Below, piece by piece: positions 28,394 through 37,532 of a DNA stretch of 64,000 nucleotides. Source of the DNA: an uncultured Trichococcus sp. (GTDB taxonomy: Bacteria > Bacillota > Bacilli > Lactobacillales > Aerococcaceae); contig NZ_OY764015.1 of NCBI RefSeq assembly GCF_963667775.1, forward strand, positions 124,001 through 188,000, read 5' to 3'. Every line of letters starts with the position of its first letter. The stretch's first letter is position 1. Made by a program: the position numbers and the translations under genes. The notes below the pieces were generated by a model, which worked only from the letters and a program-made list of their open reading frames with translations, was not told the origin of the DNA and searched no databases.

Positions 28394-28505
28394 TACAACC
28401 CAACCAAATAATCCGAACCACCTCAGGATTCCGAAAAAAAGTTCATGAATGTGAAGAGCAAACACACCGCTTACGCGCATATTATATTCGAAAATAAATA
28501 TCGAG

Positions 28506-29411
28506 GTGATCACTATCGCGTACAAGGAACGGACGAAGTCGAAGCTTTTGAACATTTATCAAATCTTGTTTTCACGCATGTATTTGTCAAACGATGACTA
28601 CTATTATTATCTCAATTTACTAAAAGGATTCGAAGGAGAGATGCGTTTCGATGAATTAATTGAAAAACTGAAAGAGTATTGTTTGATTCTTAATGATCTA
28701 CAATTGGAAATCCGGAGGTCTTCTTTCCAAATCGATGCCTTGCTGATCTTTTCCGGAAAAATAATATTATGCGAAATAAAAAACTATGAAGGGGTGCATT
28801 ATTGGGGAAAAGATAAGTTCACCAAACAGAACGGAATAGCCATGGAGAATCCTGCTTTACAGCTTCAGAAGACACGAGTTCGGCTGGAATTGCTTCTTCT
28901 GGAGTTGGGCTGCAAGATGGAAGTAGAGGCCTTTGTAGTCTATGTCAATCCGCAATTCACATTGCTGGGTGCTCCTGCTGATGAGCAGTTATTACTGCCG
29001 ACCCAGATTTCTGGATATTTTGGAAATCTGCATACGGGCGCCAAACCGACTGCGGAACAGATAAAATTGGCGGATGCACTTGTAAAACTCCACAAGCCTG
29101 ATTATCCAAGCAAAATGCCGGAATATCGTTACGACCAGTTAAGAAAAGGAATCCCTTGCACCGCCTGCGGTACTCTCTTGGAAACATTCAATGGCCATCG
29201 TCAATCATGCGCGAACTGCGGAAAGAAAGTGAATGTCAAGAACGCGATCAAAACCAGCATATCGGATTTCCGCTTGTTGTTTCCGAATGAACCGGTAACA
29301 TCATCCCGCATAACGGATTGGTGTGGAACTGGACGGAGGGATCGCATCTTTCGGATTTTGAGGGAGGAATTTGTTGCGAAAGGGAGCGGAAAAACGCGTT
29401 ATTACGTATAG
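28506..29411 (+). CDS. NERD domain protein with C-terminal zinc ribbon
   Basis: About 300 residues. The N-terminal half is a nuclease-related domain (NERD): GFEGEMRFDELIEKL, IDALLIFSGKIILCEIKNYEG with the D-(x)n-ExK pattern of PD-(D/E)XK-like nucleases, and QKTRVRLELLL. The C-terminal CTACGTLL...CANCGKK near residues 219-239 is a four-cysteine zinc ribbon. Function is unknown; DNA processing or defence is plausible. Start is unclear: GTG 28506 overlaps the only ribosome-like site (GAGGTGATC), which would better serve the ATC codon at 28515. The gene is framed by hairpin arrays on both sides. Confidence 0.75.
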   Translation: MITIAYKERTKSKLLNIYQILFSRMYLSNDDYYYYLNLLKGFEGEMRFDELIEKLKEYCLILNDLQLEIRRSSFQIDALLIFSGKIILCEIKNYEGVHYWGKDKFTKQNGIAMENPALQLQKTRVRLELLLLELGCKMEVEAFVVYVNPQFTLLGAPADEQLLLPTQISGYFGNLHTGAKPTAEQIKLADALVKLHKPDYPSKMPEYRYDQLRKGIPCTACGTLLETFNGHRQSCANCGKKVNVKNAIKTSISDFRLLFPNEPVTSSRITDWCGTGRRDRIFRILREEFVAKGSGKTRYYV

Positions 29412-29521
29412 TATTGTGAGCAAAATTTATATAGATCGATCAATCTGATTCGTGAAGTTGTTTCACGGGCGAAGCCCCGCATTTAATTCTGTCTGGGAAT
29501 TGAGTTTGGGCTCAAAAATAA

Positions 29522-29653
29522 CCCGCCAAAATCAAATTGGCGGGGAAAATCAGCTCCGAAAACTACGGGAAAACCCGCCAAAATTACCTTGGCGGGGCAA
29601 AACGCCCCTAGACAACATGGGATTCCCCGTCAAAGCCGTTTTGACGGGGAATC
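29522..29653. repeat. CCCGCCAA hairpin array, locus B
   Basis: CCCGCCAA/TTGGCGGG at 29522-29544 and again at 29574-29596. A variant GATTCCCCGTCAAA/TTTGACGGGGAATC (29621-29653) has both strands changed together, so pairing is kept. It lies in the 376-base gap between the NERD gene and the P-type ATPase. Confidence 0.8.
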
Positions 29654-29682
29654 TCGCTCGAAAACCGACAAAAGAATCGAAA

Positions 29683-29716
29683 CCCGCACTCGCACCCGCA
29701 CCCGCACCCGCACACG
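29683..29716. repeat. Hexamer tandem repeat CCCGCA
   Basis: About five copies of CCCGCA (second copy CTCGCA), a simple short repeat between the hairpin array and the ATPase terminator. Confidence 0.8.
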
Positions 29717-29737
29717 AACGCAAGAAAACCCACAAAG

Positions 29738-29774
29738 AAAACCCCGCCACGACCATAAGTCGCGACGGGGTTTT
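29738..29774 (-). terminator. Terminator of P-type ATPase
   Basis: AAAACCCCG...CGAC (29738-29753) pairs with GTCG...CGGGGTTTT (29759-29774); on the minus strand it lies 14 bases past the ATPase stop and ends in TTTT. Confidence 0.85.
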
Positions 29775-29787
29775 CCATATTCATTTA

Positions 29788-32460
29788 TTATTCTTTGATC
29801 TGGTTCACTTTTTTGTCGTATCCGATGCCGCGCAAGATTGCTTTCATGATCTCTACGAATGGGATGACCGACAATGCAGCAGCAATAACAATCAGCCATT
29901 GCTGTAGGGTCATGTCATAGATTCCGAAGATTGTGTTCAACCCGGGAACGAATGCGACCATCAGCATCAATGACAACGACAGCAAGATTGCATAGTTGAA
30001 CATTTTGTTGCCGAACGGGTTAATAGAGAACAATGATTTGAAGACTGATTTACAGTTGAATGCATGCGACAATTGGATGAATCCTAATGTCAGGAAGGCC
30101 ATTGCTTCACCGATGTGGAGTTCAAAACCATAGTAGCCAGTCGCCAACCAGAATACGAACAACGTGATACCACCTTCGTAGATACCTTGGTAGATCATGC
30201 TGGTGAATACGCCGTTCGAGAAGAAGTTGGAAGAACGGCCACGAGGCGCTTGTTCCATAACATCTTTCTCAGCTTCTTCCAAACCTAAAGCAATAGCAGG
30301 GAATACGTCCGTAACCAAGTTGATCCACAGCAAGTGGATTGGTTCAAGGATCTGCCATCCCAAAACAGTAGCGATGAACAAGGTCAATACTTCACCCAAG
30401 TTGGCGGAAAGCAAGTATTGGACCGCTTTTTGGATGTTTGCGAAAACTTTACGTCCTTCTTCGACCGCGTGAACGATTGTTGCGAAGTTATCATCAGCCA
30501 ATACCATATCGGAAGCGCCTTTGGATACTTCCGTACCTGTGATACCCATGCCGATACCGATATCAGCTTGTTTCAATGATGGCGCATCGTTTACGCCATC
30601 ACCAGTCATGGCAACCACTTTGCCGTTATCTTGCCATGCTTTAACGATACGTACTTTGTGCTCAGGAGAAACACGAGCGTATACAGAGTAGTTTTGAACC
30701 GTGCGCAAGAAATCATGATCAGAGATGTCATTCAATTCAGCACCAGTGATGACTGATTCAGCAGTAGTGTTCTTATCCAAAATGCCTAAACGTGTTGCGA
30801 TAGCGGAAGCAGTGTCTCTGTGGTCACCCGTAATCATTACTGTACGGATACCGGCTTGTTTAGCTTGAGCGATCGCTTGTTTAGCTTCCGGACGCTCAGG
30901 ATCGATCATACCGATCAGGCCAGCAAAGACCAAATCCGTTTCAACTGCTTCAGTCGTCATTTTTTCAGGTACAACAGCGACGTTTTTGAATGCCATGGCC
31001 AACACGCGCAATGCTTGGATAGCCAAGCTGTGGTTGATTTCCAGTATTTCTTTTCTGTCAGCATCCGTAATCGGTGAAATGACGCCAGCTTTGATGATAT
31101 GCGTGCAGCGTTTCAACAATTCATCAGGAGCCCCTTTTGTAGCGACCATGAACTGGCTGCCATCCGGGTGGATCGTTGACATCAATTTGCGGTCTGATTC
31201 GAAAGGAACTTCACCGATACGCGGCATGTCAACCAATTTAGCGGAAAGGTCGAAACCTTTTTCCAAACCGTATTGAACCATTGCTGTTTCAGTAGGGTCA
31301 CCGATCAACGATTTGTCATTGGCGATTTTTGTGTCGTTCGCCAAATTCATGATTTTCATGACAGGCAATTCCAAGTCGATGTTTTCATGGGCATCGTGGA
31401 CTTGGCCATCGTAGTAAACTTTTTCGATCGTCATTTTGTTTTGAGTCAATGTGCCGGTTTTGTCGGAACAGATGACTTCAGTACCACCCAACGTTTCAAC
31501 AGCCGGCAATTTACGGACAAGCGCATTTCTGCTTGCCATTTTTTGCGTACCCAACGCCAGGATGATCGTCGTGATGGCAGGCAAACCTTCAGGAATAGCC
31601 GCAACTGCTACGGAAATCGAAACCATCAACATATCCAACCAAGGACGGCCATTGAATCCGAATCCGATGATGAACATCAATATGGCGATGACCAAAATCA
31701 GAATCGTCAAAGATTTACCCATCTGATCTTGGTTGATCTGAAGTGGTGTTTTCTTTTCTTCAGCGTTTTGCAGCATGTTCGCGATATGTCCGACTTCCGT
31801 GTTCATCCCTGTAAGGACGACGACACCTTCTGCACGGCCATAAGTTACGTTAGTGCTTGAGAACGCCATGTTCTTGCGGTCACCCAAAGCAGCATCGGTT
31901 TCAACGTCGCGCAAGTCTTTTTCGACCGGTACAGACTCACCCGTCAAGGCAGCTTCTTCGACTTTCAGTGAATTGACATCGTAAAGGCGGATATCTGCAG
32001 GAACAACATCTCCGGCTTCCAATACGATGATGTCACCAGGCACAAGCAATTCGGACTTGACTTGGACGACTTCTCCGCCACGTCTTACGTTGGCAAGCGG
32101 TGAAGCCATTTTCTTCAAAGCTTCGATCGCTTCTTCGGCCTTGTTCTCCTGGAAGACACCCAAGAAAGCGTTGATGATAACAACAGCCAAGATGATGATG
32201 GCATCAGCGATTTCATGACCGATAGTACCAGAAATGATAGCTGCAGCCAATAAAACGAGAATCATGAAATCCTTGAATTGATCCAAGAACTTTTGCAAAG
32301 TGGTGCGTTTTTCACCCGCTTCCAGTATGTTCTCGCCATACTCAGCCAATCTCTTCGCGGCTTCTTCTTTGGTAAGTCCATCTCTAGTCGAGTTAAGTTC
32401 AGCTAAGACTTCCTCTTCCGTTTGCGCGAAGAACGCTTTATTCAGTTGTTCTTTTGACAC
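29788..32460 (-). CDS. Cation-transporting P-type ATPase, Ca2+/Mn2+ type
   Basis: 890 residues, P-type ATPase of type IIA. Cation_ATPase N-terminal domain (residues 1-75), actuator TGES near residue 174, phosphorylated D333 in CSDKTGTLTQNKM, hinge TGDGVNDAPSLKQADIGIGMG near 605, and ten membrane helices. The M4 motif AAIPEGLPA and M6 NLVTDVFPAIALGLE carry the E, N and D ligands of site II as in Ca2+ pumps. The yybP-ykoY riboswitch upstream points to Mn2+ control, so Mn2+ (or Mn2+/Ca2+) export is likely, as for lactic-acid-bacterial pumps under the same riboswitch. The ATG is preceded by GAGAGGGGC. Confidence 0.93.
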   Translation of the reverse strand: MSKEQLNKAFFAQTEEEVLAELNSTRDGLTKEEAAKRLAEYGENILEAGEKRTTLQKFLDQFKDFMILVLLAAAIISGTIGHEIADAIIILAVVIINAFLGVFQENKAEEAIEALKKMASPLANVRRGGEVVQVKSELLVPGDIIVLEAGDVVPADIRLYDVNSLKVEEAALTGESVPVEKDLRDVETDAALGDRKNMAFSSTNVTYGRAEGVVVLTGMNTEVGHIANMLQNAEEKKTPLQINQDQMGKSLTILILVIAILMFIIGFGFNGRPWLDMLMVSISVAVAAIPEGLPAITTIILALGTQKMASRNALVRKLPAVETLGGTEVICSDKTGTLTQNKMTIEKVYYDGQVHDAHENIDLELPVMKIMNLANDTKIANDKSLIGDPTETAMVQYGLEKGFDLSAKLVDMPRIGEVPFESDRKLMSTIHPDGSQFMVATKGAPDELLKRCTHIIKAGVISPITDADRKEILEINHSLAIQALRVLAMAFKNVAVVPEKMTTEAVETDLVFAGLIGMIDPERPEAKQAIAQAKQAGIRTVMITGDHRDTASAIATRLGILDKNTTAESVITGAELNDISDHDFLRTVQNYSVYARVSPEHKVRIVKAWQDNGKVVAMTGDGVNDAPSLKQADIGIGMGITGTEVSKGASDMVLADDNFATIVHAVEEGRKVFANIQKAVQYLLSANLGEVLTLFIATVLGWQILEPIHLLWINLVTDVFPAIALGLEEAEKDVMEQAPRGRSSNFFSNGVFTSMIYQGIYEGGITLFVFWLATGYYGFELHIGEAMAFLTLGFIQLSHAFNCKSVFKSLFSINPFGNKMFNYAILLSLSLMLMVAFVPGLNTIFGIYDMTLQQWLIVIAAALSVIPFVEIMKAILRGIGYDKKVNQIKE

Positions 32461-32507
32461 AGTATTGCCCCTCTCTTAACCTGAATGTAGTAGCGTTAAA
32501 ATGAAAA

Positions 32508-32558
32508 GAGACCTATGCATAAAATTGTCCGTCAGACAACACTGTATGCATAAGTCTC
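32508..32558 (-). terminator. Riboswitch-controlled attenuator
   Basis: On the minus strand GAGACTTATGCATA (32558-32545) pairs with TATGCATAGGTCTC (32521-32508), enclosing an inner TTGTC/GGACAA stem and followed by TTTT. It uses the 3' strand of aptamer P1, so aptamer and terminator compete. Confidence 0.8.
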
Positions 32559-32644
32559 ACTATTTAAGGTAACACCAGCAGATAGGATTACTCTACTTAT
32601 TGTTGATGGTACCACAGCCTTGTACTGCTAGTTACTCCCCTATG
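32549..32644 (-). ncRNA. yybP-ykoY (Mn2+) riboswitch
   Basis: Read on the minus strand, P1 CATAGG (32644-32639) pairs with CTTATG (32554-32549). P1 runs into the conserved GGGGAGTA loop on the 5' side and GTGAGAC on the 3' side, the hallmark of the yybP-ykoY element. The second conserved loop is ACCATCAACA near 32606-32615. The class senses Mn2+ and usually turns the downstream exporter on when metal is bound, here by blocking the attenuator. Confidence 0.8.
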
Positions 32645-32671
32645 GAGATATTCAGTTTAACACTCGGACTA

Positions 32672-32700
32672 ATTATATCGACAAAAGCAAGGAATCGCAA
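32672..32700 (-). promoter_or_regulatory. Promoter of riboswitch-ATPase unit
   Basis: On the minus strand, TTGCGA (32700-32695), 17-base spacer, TATAAT (32677-32672). Confidence 0.8.
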
Positions 32701-32736
32701 CAATTTATTGCCGAAAATGAAAACATTTAAAAAAAA

Positions 32737-32776
32737 GGACACATTTCCGCATCAATCGGAAATATGCCCATTTTTT
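32737..32776 (-). terminator. Terminator of NCS2 permease gene
   Basis: GGACACATTTCCG (32737-32749) pairs with CGGAAATATGCCC (32757-32769); T runs flank both sides, so it may act in both directions. Confidence 0.85.
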
Positions 32777-34239
32777 TAAATCAATGCCAAGATGATGAAG
32801 TTGGCCAGGAATAAAGCCGAAGTGAACCAGACGATCGGGTGGATTTCGTACGCTTTTCCTTTGACGACTTTCACGATGCAGTAGAAGAAGAATCCGGCTG
32901 CGATACCGTAGGAAATGCTGTAAGAAAGACCCATGAAGATGGATGCGAAGAAAGCAGGGATTGCATCTTCCAGGTCATGCCAGTTGATTTCCGCGAACGA
33001 ACCCATCATCAAAATACCGACGAGGATCAAAGCTGGAGCCGTTGCGGCAGCAGGCACAACACCAATCAGTGGCGCGAAGAAGGCACTGATGATGAACATG
33101 CCGGCAACAACTACCGCAGTCAAACCAGTACGTCCGCCAGCGCCGATACCAGCGGCACTTTCTACATAAGTAGTCGTATTGGAAGTACCGAAAATCGAAC
33201 CGATGACCGTACCGACTGAATCGGCGAACAAGGCTTTATCCATTTTCGAGCTGAATCCGGAGCCTTCTTCAAGCGCTTTTTCATCTTCAGCAGAGAAGAT
33301 GCCAGTGCGACGGCCGGTTCCGATGAACGTACCGATTGTGTCGAAAGTATCGGAAAGGCTGAAAGCAAAGATGGTCATCAATACCAAAGGCAATTGGGAA
33401 GCATCAGAGAACAGGGACAGAAGACCTTCCGATCCGAAAGCGGCACCGAATGTTACGCCTAATTCTGAAATGGCAGTCGAAAGCGAGTTTGCTTGCAGGC
33501 TTGCTGTTGAAATATCAACAACACCCATCGGGATGCCCAACAACGTTGTTGCAACGATACCGATCAAAATTGCGCCGCGCACGTTCTTGACCATCAACAC
33601 AGCTGTGATGACCAAGCCGATCAAAGCCAATAAAGCCGGCATTTGCGTGAAATCAACCAAAGCAGGGACGATGCCGCCGCCTGTCATGACCGATCCGACA
33701 CCGCCAGCGAATGTTTCCGCGGTTGCATCATAAGGAGCGCCATTGATGGCTGTGATCGAACTGGCATCGGAAGTGAATTCCAAAAAGCCGGCATTTTTGA
33801 TTCCGATATAACCGATGAAGATGCCGATACCGCCGCTGATTGCGTGCTGCAGGCTCTCTGGGATTGATTTGATGATCATTTTTCTGACTTTAGTGACCGT
33901 GATGAAAACGTTGAGCAACCCACAGATGAAGACCATGGCCAAAGCTTGTTGCCAAGAAAATCCAAGTGAGAAGACGACAGTATAAGTGAAGAAAGCGTTC
34001 AGGCCCATACCCGGTGCCAAAGCATAAGGTACGTTGGCGAAAAGGCCCATCACCAATGTGCTTACTGCAGCGGAAATGATGGTTGCCAAGAAGACTGCTT
34101 GGCTAGGCATCCCGGATAAAGCAAGGATTGCCGGATTGACGAAGATGATATACGACATTGCGAAGAAAGTTGTGATCCCCGCAACGACTTCTTTGGAAAC
34201 CGTTGTATCGTGTTCTTTGAGTTTAAAGAAATTTTCCAT
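32776..34239 (-). CDS. NCS2 family purine permease (AzgA/PbuG-like)
   Basis: 487 residues. Cell-membrane purine/H+ symporter, probably for hypoxanthine/guanine or adenine. The N-terminal FFKLKEHDTTVSKEVVAGITTFFAMSYIIFVNPAIL and the NVPYALAPGMGLNAFFTYTVV motif are those of the AzgA/PbuG/PbuO branch of NCS2, rather than xanthine or uracil permeases. About 12-14 membrane segments. The ATG at 34239 follows GGGAG; an ATG six codons upstream would hide that site. No purine riboswitch was seen in the 95-base leader. Single-gene unit with its own promoter and terminator. Confidence 0.9.
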   Translation of the reverse strand: MENFFKLKEHDTTVSKEVVAGITTFFAMSYIIFVNPAILALSGMPSQAVFLATIISAAVSTLVMGLFANVPYALAPGMGLNAFFTYTVVFSLGFSWQQALAMVFICGLLNVFITVTKVRKMIIKSIPESLQHAISGGIGIFIGYIGIKNAGFLEFTSDASSITAINGAPYDATAETFAGGVGSVMTGGGIVPALVDFTQMPALLALIGLVITAVLMVKNVRGAILIGIVATTLLGIPMGVVDISTASLQANSLSTAISELGVTFGAAFGSEGLLSLFSDASQLPLVLMTIFAFSLSDTFDTIGTFIGTGRRTGIFSAEDEKALEEGSGFSSKMDKALFADSVGTVIGSIFGTSNTTTYVESAAGIGAGGRTGLTAVVVAGMFIISAFFAPLIGVVPAAATAPALILVGILMMGSFAEINWHDLEDAIPAFFASIFMGLSYSISYGIAAGFFFYCIVKVVKGKAYEIHPIVWFTSALFLANFIILALI

Positions 34240-34333
34240 TTTGAAAAGATCTCCCATCTGAATTTTTTTCGGCAGCGACAGGAAACAGATACAATAAATG
34301 ATTTCAAATGCATTCCTTGCTTGCCACTCGACT

Positions 34334-34362
34334 ATTATAACCAATCACCCTAAGGCTTGCAA
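34334..34362 (-). promoter_or_regulatory. Promoter of NCS2 permease gene
   Basis: On the minus strand, TTGCAA (34362-34357), 17-base spacer, TATAAT (34339-34334). Confidence 0.8.
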
Positions 34363-34576
34363 TAAATAAGTGAATGATTTAATCGTTTTGTTAGTTTAAT
34401 GTTCGTGATTTGCTTGATTGAGTAATGAAAGCGGTTCAAAAATACTACTATTACTTCTTAACGTTAGCATTTCAGGAAAATAGGATCTTTTTCGGTAAAT
34501 CTGCCTGAGCAGGAAAGTGGGTGATATGCTAAAATGGAAAAGAGCGAAACAGTCTGAAAGTAAGAGGGTGATGAGC

Positions 34577-35287
34577 GTGAAAAACGAAGTGTTTGTGGTG
34601 GGCGATGTCCATGGGGAGATCACGATGCTGAAGAAATTATTGGAAATGTGGGATTCGGAGAAACAACAGCTGATTTTTATCGGCGATCTGGGGGACCGCG
34701 GCGAGAATTCGAGAGCTTGTTTTCTGCTGGCGAAAGAGCTTGTGGAAAAGCACGGTGCCATCTATCTGAAGGGCAATCATGAAGCTATTCTGCTTAATTT
34801 TATTGCGGAGCCGGAGGAATACGCGGGCAATTATTTCCTGAACGGCGGATTGGGTTCGCTGGAAAGCTTTCTGCATGAGCATGTCAACGAGGAGTATTCG
34901 CCTACTGAAATCGCGTTGATGATGAAACATTACTACAAGGATCTACTCGCTTTTTTGGCTGAGCTTCCTTTGTACTATGAATGGGAACAATACGTGTTCG
35001 TCCATGCCGGTGTAAATCTGGGCAAAAAGGATTGGCACGACAGCTCCGAAGAGGACTTCCTCTGGATCCGCGAACCGTTCCACAAAAAGAAGAACCGCAC
35101 CGGCAAAACGATCGTGTTCGGGCATACCCCGACCTTTCACCTGCACGGCGACAACGACCGTTCGGATCTCTGGATTTCGGACGGCAAGATCGGCATCGAT
35201 GGCGGGGCCGTCTACGGAGGCTCGCTGCATGGCGTCGTGTTCGACAAAAACGGAATGAAAGAAGATTATATCGTACAAAAAAGATGA
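34577..35287 (+). CDS. Metallophosphoesterase (Ser/Thr phosphatase-like)
   Basis: 236 residues. Calcineurin-like phosphoesterase with GDVHGE (about residues 9-14), GDLGDRGENS, GNHE and, near the C terminus, FGHTPTFH; all metal-binding residues of the PPP-type core are present. It may act as a protein phosphatase or on dinucleotides such as Ap4A. The start is GTG 34577, eight bases after AGAGGG; an ATG at 34571 is too near that site. It lies 48 bases before tex and may be co-transcribed with it. Confidence 0.85.
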   Translation: MKNEVFVVGDVHGEITMLKKLLEMWDSEKQQLIFIGDLGDRGENSRACFLLAKELVEKHGAIYLKGNHEAILLNFIAEPEEYAGNYFLNGGLGSLESFLHEHVNEEYSPTEIALMMKHYYKDLLAFLAELPLYYEWEQYVFVHAGVNLGKKDWHDSSEEDFLWIREPFHKKKNRTGKTIVFGHTPTFHLHGDNDRSDLWISDGKIGIDGGAVYGGSLHGVVFDKNGMKEDYIVQKR

Positions 35288-35335
35288 GGTTGCCGAAACG
35301 GCAGCCCCATCCGAAAGGCAGGAGTTTTTAACAAA

Positions 35336-37519
35336 ATGACAGAAACAGCACAACAAATCGTTTTGGACTTGGTGAAAGCCGAGCTGAACCAATTCAGACC
35401 CGCACAGATCGAGAAGGTACTGCAATTATTGGAAGAGGGCAACACCGTCCCTTTCATCGCGCGCTACCGGAAGGAAGCGACCGGATCGCTCGATGAGGTC
35501 GAGATCCGCGAAATCGAAGAGCGCCATCAGTACGCGACGAACCTGCACAAACGCAAGGAAGAAGTCATCCGCATCATTGAGGAACAAGGCAAACTGACGC
35601 CGAAACTGCGCGCCGACATCGAACGCGCCGATAAGATGCAGCGCGTCGAAGACCTGTACCGTCCCTATAAACAAAAGCGCCGCACGAAAGCAGCCATCGC
35701 CCGCGAAAAAGGCTTGGCGCCGTTTGCCGAGTGGCTGATGAACGGGCCGATGAACGGATCCCTATCAGTAGAAGCGAAAGCCAAGGAATTCCTTAATGAA
35801 GAAATGGAACTTGCTACTATAGAAGACGTTTTGGCTGGAGCCCACGAAATCATCGCCGAAATCGTCAGCGACGAACCGGCTTACCGCGAACACATCCGCG
35901 AGTTCACGCGCAAAAACGGCCAGGTCGTCAGCACGGTGAAGGATGCCGAGAGCGACGAAAAGGGCGTCTTTGAGATGTACTACGATTTTTCCCAAGGTGT
36001 GGCCACGGCCGTACCGCATCGCATCCTGGCCATGAACCGCGGCGAAAAAACCGGCATCCTGAAGGTTGCGATCGCGGTCGATGAGGAGAAAATCTTCGCT
36101 TACTTGGCGAAAAAGGTAGTGAAGAACCCGAACAGCATCGCCGCGCCGTACGTGAAAGCCGCCTATGAAGACAGCTACCGCCGTTTCATCGGACCGGCCA
36201 TCGAACGCGAACTGCGCAATGAACTGACCGAAGCCGCCGACGCGCAAGCGATCGACGTCTTTGGCGACAACCTGCGCAACCTCTTGCTGCAGCCGCCTTT
36301 GAAAGGCAAAGTGGTGCTTGGTTTGGATCCGGCTTACCGTACCGGCTGCAAGTTGGCGATTGTGGATGCGACCGGGAAAGTGTTGGCGAAGAGCGTCATC
36401 TACCCGCACAAACCGGCCAACCAGGAAAAACGCGCCGCAGCCGGTCCGGCATTCCGCAAAATGCTGCAGGACTACAAAGTCGAAATGGTCGCCATCGGGA
36501 ACGGAACCGCCAGCCGCGAATCCGAGCTGTTCGTCTCCGAGCAGATCAAGCAGGTGCCGAATACGGTCTATTACGCGATCGTCAATGAAGCGGGCGCTTC
36601 GGTTTATTCCGCCAGCGACATCGCCCGTGAGGAATTCCCGGACTTCCAGGTTGAAGAACGCAGTGCCGTCAGCATCGCGCGCCGCCTGCAGGATCCGCTT
36701 GCCGAATTGGTCAAAATCGATCCGAAATCGGTCGGTGTCGGCCAATACCAGCATGACGTTTCCCAAAAACAGTTGGGCGAACGCCTGGACTTCGTCGTCG
36801 AAACCGCCGTCAACCAAGTCGGCGTCAACCTGAACACAGCCAGTGCGCCATTGCTGCAGCACGTTGCCGGCCTGAACAAAACAATCGCGAACAACATCAT
36901 CGCTTTCCGCGAAGAGAACGGCGCCTTCGACAGCCGCCAACAATTGAAGAAAGTGCCGCGTCTCGGCCCGAAAGCTTTCGAACAATCGGTCGGCTTCATG
37001 CGCATCGCCGGGGGCAAGAACATCCTCGACAACACCGATATCCATCCCGAATCCTATCCGGCCGCCAAAGAAGTGCTGGCGTTGGCCGGGCTCGGCTTGA
37101 AGGACATCGGTACCGAACAAGCCCGTGAAGCGCTGGGAGCGTTGGATCGCAGCAAAGCCCGCGAAGCAACCGGACTCGGTAAGGAAACGCTGCAGGACAT
37201 CATCGCTGGTTTGACGAAACCGGGCCGAGATCCGCGCGATGACATCGCCCAACCCTTGCTGCGCCAGGATGTGCTCTCGATGGAAGATTTGAAACCGGGC
37301 ATGGAACTGCAAGGGACCGTCCGCAACGTCGTCGACTTCGGCGCCTTTGTCGACATCGGCGTCAAACAGGACGGCATGGTCCACATCTCCAAGCTCAGCA
37401 ACCGCTTCGTCAAGCACCCTTCCGATGTGGTCGCGGTCGGCGATATCGTAACCGTTTGGGTCGATCATGTCGACACGAACAAAGGCCGCGTTGCCCTGAC
37501 GATGCTGCCGCAAAAATAA
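35336..37519 (+). CDS. tex: Tex, S1 RNA-binding transcription accessory protein
   Basis: 727 residues, usual length for Tex. N-terminal helical region with PFIARYRKEATGSLDEVEIREI, YqgF-like RNase H domain around GLDPAYRTGCKLAIVDATG (about residue 330), helix-hairpin-helix repeats around VGVNLNTASAPLLQHVAGLN (about 500), and a C-terminal S1 domain (GMELQGTVRNVVDFGAFVDIG, about 655). It binds nucleic acid in the cytosol and influences transcription. The antisense reading of this gene is open for 621 codons, a codon-bias effect. RBS GGCAGGAG precedes the ATG. Confidence 0.95.
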   Translation: MTETAQQIVLDLVKAELNQFRPAQIEKVLQLLEEGNTVPFIARYRKEATGSLDEVEIREIEERHQYATNLHKRKEEVIRIIEEQGKLTPKLRADIERADKMQRVEDLYRPYKQKRRTKAAIAREKGLAPFAEWLMNGPMNGSLSVEAKAKEFLNEEMELATIEDVLAGAHEIIAEIVSDEPAYREHIREFTRKNGQVVSTVKDAESDEKGVFEMYYDFSQGVATAVPHRILAMNRGEKTGILKVAIAVDEEKIFAYLAKKVVKNPNSIAAPYVKAAYEDSYRRFIGPAIERELRNELTEAADAQAIDVFGDNLRNLLLQPPLKGKVVLGLDPAYRTGCKLAIVDATGKVLAKSVIYPHKPANQEKRAAAGPAFRKMLQDYKVEMVAIGNGTASRESELFVSEQIKQVPNTVYYAIVNEAGASVYSASDIAREEFPDFQVEERSAVSIARRLQDPLAELVKIDPKSVGVGQYQHDVSQKQLGERLDFVVETAVNQVGVNLNTASAPLLQHVAGLNKTIANNIIAFREENGAFDSRQQLKKVPRLGPKAFEQSVGFMRIAGGKNILDNTDIHPESYPAAKEVLALAGLGLKDIGTEQAREALGALDRSKAREATGLGKETLQDIIAGLTKPGRDPRDDIAQPLLRQDVLSMEDLKPGMELQGTVRNVVDFGAFVDIGVKQDGMVHISKLSNRFVKHPSDVVAVGDIVTVWVDHVDTNKGRVALTMLPQK

Positions 37520-37532
37520 TGAGGAATAAGTG

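Noticed and set aside
29683-29716. CRISPR-like array
   Set aside because: Repeat unit is six bases with no spacers and no cas genes; a simple tandem repeat.
34240-34333. Purine riboswitch before the NCS2 permease
   Set aside because: The leader is under 100 bases and lacks the conserved purine aptamer core.
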